A DNA stretch of 64,000 nucleotides from Streptomyces sp. YIM 130001 (lineage in GTDB: Bacteria > Actinomycetota > Actinomycetes > Streptomycetales > Streptomycetaceae), in contig NZ_KZ984555.1 in assembly GCF_003574445.1 (NCBI RefSeq), forward strand, positions 334,360 to 398,359, in the 5' to 3' direction. Shown piece by piece: positions 59,366-64,000 of this stretch. Position numbers and translations under genes: made by a program. Every line of letters starts with the position of its first letter. The stretch's first letter is position 1. Below the pieces are notes generated by a model, which was not told where the DNA came from, made no database searches, and worked only from the letters and a program-made list of their open reading frames with translations.

Positions 59366-60112
59366 TCAGCCCAGTTCTCTGGCCCTCATGGCCGCCCCGA
59401 CGATGCCCGCATTGTTCAGAAGGTCGGCGGGGACGATCTCGGCGCGGATGCCCTCGATCAGGGGGAGGAACTTGTGCGCCTTGCGGCTGACGCCGCCGCC
59501 GATGACGAAGAGCTCCGGTGAGAACAGCATCTCCACGTGGGCCAGGTACTTCTTCACGCGGTGCGCCCACTGCTCCCAGGTGAGCTGTTCGTCGTCCCTG
59601 GCTTTGGTGGAGGCGCGCTTCTCGGCGTCGTGGCCGTGCAGTTCGAGGTGGCCGAGCTCCGTGTTCGGCACCAGGTGGCCGTCGGTGAAGACGGCGCTGC
59701 CGATGCCGGTGCCGAGGGTGAGCACGATGACGGTGCCCTTGCGGCCGCGGGCCGCGCCGAAGTGGGCCTCGGCGACTCCGGCGGCGTCCGCGTCGTTCAG
59801 GACGGTGACCGGGAGGCCGCCGAGGTGCTCGCTGATCAGGGCGCGCGCGTCGACGTCGACCCAGGACTTGTCGACGTTCGCCGCCGAGCGGACCGTACTG
59901 CCGTCCGTGACGACTCCCGGGAACGTGATGCCCACCGGGCCCGACCACTCGAAGTGCCCGACCACCTGGCGCACACAGTCCGCCACGTCCTCGGGGGTCG
60001 CCGGGTGCGGGGTGAGGACCTTGTGCCGCGGCTCTGCCAGGTCGCCGTGCTCCAGGTCCACCGGTGCGCCCTTGATCCCGGATCCGCCGATGTCCACGCC
60101 GAAGATCTGCAT
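59366..60112 (-). CDS. ppgK: Strict polyphosphate glucokinase (ROK fold)
   Basis: A 248-residue ROK kinase. DIGGSGIKGAPVDL is the phosphate loop, LNDADAAGVAEA carries the catalytic Asp, and TLGTGIGSAVF the second phosphate motif. Lys/Arg-rich patches (EKRASTKARDD, HRVKKYL) suit polyphosphate binding, and the short length fits PpgK, which phosphorylates glucose using polyphosphate. ATG 60112 has GGAG upstream; a GTG 9 nt earlier is less likely. Co-oriented with ispH, 72 bp downstream of it. Confidence 0.93.
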   Translation of the reverse strand: MQIFGVDIGGSGIKGAPVDLEHGDLAEPRHKVLTPHPATPEDVADCVRQVVGHFEWSGPVGITFPGVVTDGSTVRSAANVDKSWVDVDARALISEHLGGLPVTVLNDADAAGVAEAHFGAARGRKGTVIVLTLGTGIGSAVFTDGHLVPNTELGHLELHGHDAEKRASTKARDDEQLTWEQWAHRVKKYLAHVEMLFSPELFVIGGGVSRKAHKFLPLIEGIRAEIVPADLLNNAGIVGAAMRARELG

Positions 60113-60184
60113 GCGCTCCACGTTACGACGCGGGACCGTCGGTCACCGCCCGAAAGACGGCCCCGAGTCCCGCCCGCCGCGCCG

Positions 60185-61195
60185 TCACTGCCCGGAGGCG
60201 GCCTCGCTCTCGGCGCTCTGCTCGGAGAGCGTCGTGGCCTCCGCGCGCAGGTCGCGGCGGAGCTCCTTCGGCAGCGAGAAGATGATCGATTCCTCGGCGG
60301 CCTTCACCGTCTCGACGTCCTTGAAGTCTCGCTGGGCGAGCCACTCCAGTACGCCGTCGACCAGGACCTCGGGTACGGAGGCACCGGAGGTGACGCCGAC
60401 CGTGGACACCCCTTCCAGCCAGGCTTCCTCGATCTCGTCGGCGTTGTCGACGAGGTACGCGGCCTGCGCGCCGGCGCCGAGAGCGACCTCGACGAGCCGT
60501 ACGGAGTTCGAGGAGTTGCGGGAGCCGACGACGATGACGAGGTCCGCCTCGGCGCCCATCTGCTTCACGGCCAGCTGGCGGTTCTGCGTGGCGTAGCAGA
60601 TGTCGTCGCTCGGCGGGCTGATGAGCTGCGGGAACTTCTCCTTGAGTGCGTCGACGGTCTCCATCGTCTCGTCGACGGAGAGGGTCGTCTGGGAGAGCCA
60701 GACGACCTTGGAGTCGTCGCGCACCTCGACGTTCTCGACGTCCTTCGGGCCGTCGACGAGGGTGATGTGGTCGGGGGCCTCGCCGGAGGTGCCGATGACC
60801 TCCTCGTGTCCCTCGTGGCCGATGAGGAGGATGTCGTACTCCTCCTGGGCGAAGCGGACGGCTTCCTTGTGGACCTTGGTGACGAGCGGGCAGGTGGCGT
60901 CGATGGTGGCGAGCCGGCGCTCGGCCGCCTCCTCGTGCACGACCGGTGCGACACCGTGCGCGGAGAACATCACGATCGATCCCTCGGGGACCTCGGCGGT
61001 CTCCTCGACGAAGACGGCGCCCTTCTTCTCCAGGGTCTGCACGACGTACTTGTTGTGGACGATCTCGTGGCGGACGTAGATCGGCGCGCCGTACTGCTCC
61101 AACGCCTTTTCGACGGCGATCACGGCGCGGTCCACGCCCGCGCAGTAGCCGCGGGGGGCGGCGAGCAGGACACGGCGGGCGGCAGTAGCAGTCAT
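60185..61195 (-). CDS. ispH: 4-hydroxy-3-methylbut-2-enyl diphosphate reductase
   Basis: A 336-residue iron-sulfur enzyme, the last step of the MEP isoprenoid pathway, making IPP and DMAPP from HMBPP. The three cluster cysteines are Cys18 (PRGYCAGV), Cys102 (ATCPLV) and Cys199 (ICYATQNRQ). HEIVHNKYVV and the SxN motif SRNSSNS bind the diphosphate. ATG 61195 follows GGGGGAC. Essential housekeeping gene with normal composition. Confidence 0.96.
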   Translation of the reverse strand: MTATAARRVLLAAPRGYCAGVDRAVIAVEKALEQYGAPIYVRHEIVHNKYVVQTLEKKGAVFVEETAEVPEGSIVMFSAHGVAPVVHEEAAERRLATIDATCPLVTKVHKEAVRFAQEEYDILLIGHEGHEEVIGTSGEAPDHITLVDGPKDVENVEVRDDSKVVWLSQTTLSVDETMETVDALKEKFPQLISPPSDDICYATQNRQLAVKQMGAEADLVIVVGSRNSSNSVRLVEVALGAGAQAAYLVDNADEIEEAWLEGVSTVGVTSGASVPEVLVDGVLEWLAQRDFKDVETVKAAEESIIFSLPKELRRDLRAEATTLSEQSAESEAASGQ

Positions 61196-61298
61196 GTCCC
61201 CCATCGTAAGGGCGCGCCCAACAGGTCAAAGGCCCCCTCCTTGGCGAGACTGGTCCCCGGCCCAGCAGGGGAAGCCGAGCCGACGAGGGAGGCGCGCG

Positions 61299-62783
61299 AT
61301 GTCCGGTGGCGACCAGTACAGGTCGAAGGGCGACGGGTCAGGATCGAGTGGGGGCCCGACGGGCCGTGGCGACGGTGCGGAAATCGGTGTGAACGACACC
61401 GGAGCGGGTGGTGGCGGCGGCGCCAGTGCCGACCCGGCGGCCGGCGGTCAGGAGACGCTGCGGCGGACGCTGACCTTCCGCGATCTGGTCGTCTACGGCC
61501 TGCTGTTCATCGCCCCGATGGCCCCGGTCGGCGTCTACGGAACGCTGGACGCCAAGTCGCACGGCGCCGTCGCCCTCGTGTACATCGTGGCGACGATCGC
61601 CATGGCCTTCACCGCGTTCAGCTACGCACAGATGGTCCAGGTGGCCCCGCGGGCGGGCTCGGTCTTCACGTACGCGCGCGTGGCGCTCGGTGAGGGACCC
61701 GGATTCATCGCCGGCTGGATGGCGATGCTGGACTACGTACTGATCCCGGCGGTCGCGTACCTGTTCTCCGGAATCGCGATGAACGCGCTGGTGCCCGAGG
61801 TCTCCCAGTGGGTGTGGACCGCGATCGCGGTGGTCGTGACCACGGCGTTGAACCTCTGGGGCGTACGCACGGCGGCGCGGGTCGGATTCGCGGTGCTCGC
61901 TCTGGAGATCGTGGTCCTCCTGGTGTTCGTGGTCGCCGCCGTGGTGGTTCTGGTGCGGGACGGTGCGGCGCGCGGGTGGCTGACGCCGCTCACCGGTGAC
62001 GGAGATTTCGCGATCACCGCGGTGCTGGGGGCGGTGTCGGTGGCGGTGCTCTCGTATCTGGGGTTCGACGCGATCGCCTCGTTCGCCGAGGAGGTGACGG
62101 GCGGATCGAAGAAGGTGGCGCGGGCGGTGCTGTTCTGCCTGGCGATGGCGGGTTCGCTTTTCGTGGTGCAGACGTATCTGGTGGCGCTGCTGGAGCCGGT
62201 GACGTCGGCCGAGCTGGCGGCGGATCCGGGGAAGCAGGGGTCGGCGTTCTACGACGCGGTGGATGTCTCGGTCGGCACTTGGCTGCACGACCTGGTGGCG
62301 ATCAGCAAGGCGATCGGGGCGGCGTTCGCGGCGCTGGCCGGGCAGGCGGCGGCGAGCAGGCTGCTGTTCGCGATGGCGCGCGAGCGGCGGCTGCCGCGGT
62401 TCCTGGCGCGGACCGGTGCGGGCGTGCCGCGGTCCGCGATCCTGCTGGCCGCGGTGGTGACGCTGGTGGCCGCGGTGTGGGCGGCTCGGCGGGACGACGG
62501 GATGGACCATCTCGTCTCGGTGGTGGACATCGGCGCGCTGACCGCGTTCACGCTGCTGCACGCGAGCGTGGTGTCGTGGTTCGCGGTACGGCGGCGGGGC
62601 GGGCCGGTGAGCTGGTGGCGGCATGTGCTGGTGCCGGGACTGGGTACGGCGGTGACGATCGCGGTGATCGTCGAGGCGTCGCGGACGGCGCAGGTCGTGG
62701 GCGCGATCTGGTTCGTGGTGGGTGTGGTGGTGCTTCTCGCCCAGAGGGGCGGGCGGAAGGGGGCGGCGGTTCCGGTGGATTGA
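61299..62783 (+). CDS. APC-superfamily amino acid/polyamine permease
   Basis: A 494-residue transporter. A Gly/Ser-rich head (1-50) precedes twelve or so helices. The first, TFRDLVVYGLLFIAPMAPVGVYG, has the broken helix typical of APC carriers; SYLGFDAIASFAEEV and SRLLFAMARERRLPRFLAR are also family hallmarks. It takes up an amino acid or amine, probably by proton symport; the substrate is unknown. ATG 61299 follows GAGGGAGG. Divergent from ispH. Confidence 0.9.
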   Translation: MSGGDQYRSKGDGSGSSGGPTGRGDGAEIGVNDTGAGGGGGASADPAAGGQETLRRTLTFRDLVVYGLLFIAPMAPVGVYGTLDAKSHGAVALVYIVATIAMAFTAFSYAQMVQVAPRAGSVFTYARVALGEGPGFIAGWMAMLDYVLIPAVAYLFSGIAMNALVPEVSQWVWTAIAVVVTTALNLWGVRTAARVGFAVLALEIVVLLVFVVAAVVVLVRDGAARGWLTPLTGDGDFAITAVLGAVSVAVLSYLGFDAIASFAEEVTGGSKKVARAVLFCLAMAGSLFVVQTYLVALLEPVTSAELAADPGKQGSAFYDAVDVSVGTWLHDLVAISKAIGAAFAALAGQAAASRLLFAMARERRLPRFLARTGAGVPRSAILLAAVVTLVAAVWAARRDDGMDHLVSVVDIGALTAFTLLHASVVSWFAVRRRGGPVSWWRHVLVPGLGTAVTIAVIVEASRTAQVVGAIWFVVGVVVLLAQRGGRKGAAVPVD

Positions 62784-63846
62784 CGGTTGTCGGGGCGTCT
62801 GACTTACGTCGGGCGTCGGGCGTCTGACTACGTCGGGCGTCGGGCTTCCGTCCAGGCGTCGGCCTGGCGGCCTCGTCCTCAATCGCCGGACGGGCTTCTT
62901 CTTGCCCTCAATCGCCGGGCGGGCTTCGGGAGTTCGCCGGACGGGCTTTTGGGAGTCCGCCGGACGGGCTTCGGGAGTTCCCGCCGGACACGTTTTCGGG
63001 AGTTCCGCGGACGCGCTTCGGGAGTCCGCCGCACAGGCTCTAGGGAGGCTCTCCGGACAGGCTTCGAGAGTTCCGCCGGACGGGCTTTCGGGGGCCCTCC
63101 GGACAAGCTTCGAGAGCTCGCCGGACGCGCTCCGGAAGCCGGCCACACAGGCTTGGGGAGTCCGCCGGACGCGCTTCGGAGTCCCGAGAGACAGGCTTCG
63201 GGAATCCACCGGGCGCACTTTCAGGAGTTTCATGCACGCGCTCCGGGAGTCCGCCACACAGGCTTTCCAGAGGTTCCGCCGGACGCTCACCGAAAGTCCG
63301 CCACACAGACTTCGAAAACTCGCCGAACGCGCTCCGAAGTCACGAGAGACAGACTTCGGAAATCCACCAAGCGCACATTCAAGAGTTACATGCACGCACT
63401 CCGGAAGCCCGCCACACAGGCTTTCCAGAGGTTCTGCCGGACGCCCTCCCGAAGCCCGCCACACAGACTTCGAAAACTCGCCGAACGCGCTCCGAAGCCA
63501 CGAGAGACAGACTTCGGAAATCCACCGAGCGCACATTCAGGAGATACATGCACGCACTCCGGAAGCCCGCCACACAGACCTGGGGAATCCGCCGGGCGGA
63601 CTCAGGGAGTTCGTAGGTAGGCCCAGGGAGTTCCCCCGGCGGGCTCGAGGCGCTTGTCGGACGTAGGGCTCGTCGGTCCGACTGGCAGGCGGGATGCGCT
63701 TGTTGGGCGACCAGGCCCCGACGCGCCCCGCCCCCCGGAGGGTTTACACCGGGTAACACCCGACCTTACTGTGCAGTCAGTTACCGGGCGGTAAGCCGTC
63801 GGGACGGCCTGCCTGCTCGGCCCCACGCCTTCGAGGAGTGAGCCGC
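62784..63846. repeat. Degenerate tandem-repeat array with 157-bp higher-order period
   Basis: About 1 kb without a gene. After a 25-bp direct repeat around 62,796-62,844, a repeat word tcctcaatcgccggacgggct (62876-62896) starts an array of about 30 units of 21-25 bp on the theme ccgccggacgggcttcgggagtt, to about 63,640. Blocks of seven units repeat as a set: 63142-63298, 63299-63455 and 63456-63572 have a period of 157 bp, the last two nearly identical for 110 bp. Long open frames on both strands here are by-products of the repeat and not genes. The promoter of the last gene occupies 63,730-63,830. Confidence 0.85.
63781..63794. promoter_or_regulatory. Inverted repeat upstream of the last gene
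   Basis: TTACC-GGGC-GGTAA, a short palindrome of the kind bound by TetR-type repressors, 53 bp before the GTG at 63847. A related imperfect repeat GTTTAC-accg-GGTAAC lies at about 63743-63758. Binding is inference. Confidence 0.4.
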
Positions 63847-64000
63847 GTGAAACGTCCACGCAAGACGCACCTGGCACCCCCGCACCACAGAACCACCACG
63901 GAACCCCCCGCCGCACGCGGCCGCGCCCGCGCCCTGGCCGCAGCCGTCGTGGCCGCCCTCTGCCTCGGCACGCTGACCCTGTCCGCTCCGGCTTCGGCCG
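63847..64000 (+). CDS. Secreted protein, N-terminal fragment
   Basis: GTG start at 63847 with GAGGAG 8 nt upstream. The visible 51 residues are a long Sec-type signal peptide: a basic, His-containing head (KRPRKTHLAPPHH), a hydrophobic core (LAAAVVAALCLGTLTL) and APASA before the window ends. The mature part is outside the window, so no function can be given. Confidence 0.75.
   Translation, partial: MKRPRKTHLAPPHHRTTTEPPAARGRARALAAAVVAALCLGTLTLSAPASA

Noticed and set aside
61338..63536. Long minus-strand frame over the APC transporter and the repeat array
   Set aside because: It is antisense to a clear transporter and then reads through minisatellite DNA; residues are low complexity and match no family.
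62929..63620. CRISPR array
   Set aside because: Repeats occur every 21-25 bp with no constant repeat plus unique spacer pattern, units are degenerate throughout, and no cas genes are near.
1..64000. tRNA or rRNA genes
   Set aside because: Scanning for T-loop words (ggttcgaatcc-type) with acceptor-stem pairing and for rRNA core sequences gave nothing convincing by eye; a tRNAscan-SE run would settle this.

Overview
The window looks like a chromosomal segment of a Streptomyces or a very close actinobacterium. The DNA is very G+C rich, codon third positions are almost always G or C, and GTG and TTG starts are common. Several gene families are typical of the genus: a DUF5753-type XRE regulator with DUF397, MAB_1171c-type membrane proteins, DUF6542, a strict polyphosphate glucokinase and an Eis-type acetyltransferase with a LuxR-type ATPase. 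I cannot name the species. I see no rRNA, tRNA, insertion sequence, integrase or CRISPR array.

Layout. 1-7.7 kb: a cut acetyltransferase, a haem-type membrane protein, an ImmA-like protease gene followed by two paralogous membrane proteins, a serine hydrolase facing its TetR regulator, and a methyltransferase. 7.8-15.0 kb: a five-gene minus-strand operon built around a non-standard Hsp70, with a large helical-repeat protein, a small coupled protein, a GrpE-like factor, the Hsp70 and a zinc-ribbon protein. 15.1-26.1 kb: a kinase-like phosphotransferase, secreted M23 and M15 peptidoglycan peptidases, a TetR/GH3 beta-glucosidase pair, a two-component system and an FtsX-type permease. 26.3-39.8 kb: a carbohydrate-use locus centred on a GntR/LacI hybrid regulator. 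An ABC importer, an oxidoreductase and a TIM-barrel isomerase lie on one side. An epimerase/dehydratase, a DHDPS-family aldolase, a secreted polysaccharide lyase, a GH20-like enzyme and an acyltransferase-like protein lie on the other; together these suggest uptake and breakdown of a uronate-containing glycan. 39.8-52 kb: a Bld/Whi-type module (resolvase-like protein, RsbW-like ATPase, XRE, DUF397, methyltransferase), a ProC-like reductase, the eis/luxR pair, a membrane protein and a DacB-type carboxypeptidase. 56.9-62.8 kb: conserved genes ychF, DUF6542, ppgK and ispH, plus an APC transporter.

The most unusual part is 52.4-56.8 kb. Two paralogous genes in tandem each encode an N-terminal PD-(D/E)XK nuclease-like domain with a RecB-type Q-x3-Y motif, fused to a DUF2075 P-loop helicase-like domain. 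Each is preceded by its own copy of a roughly 100-nt cassette: a conserved -10-like element, then a leader that folds into a hairpin burying the ribosome binding site. The right arms of the two hairpins differ in sequence but each still pairs with part of the same left arm, which argues that the fold is selected. The first gene also carries a rare TTA codon. I infer a candidate nucleic-acid-targeting, possibly anti-phage, locus whose translation is held down by the leader.

A second theme is repeat growth between genes. There are 6-, 9-, 14-, 19-, 23- and 39-bp tandem repeats at many junctions. At 62.9-63.6 kb there is an array of about 30 degenerate 21-25-bp units with a 157-bp higher-order period. 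It appears to have grown from a repeat (tcctcaatcgccggacgggct) that also supplies the C-terminal coding tail of the GrpE-like gene 52 kb away.
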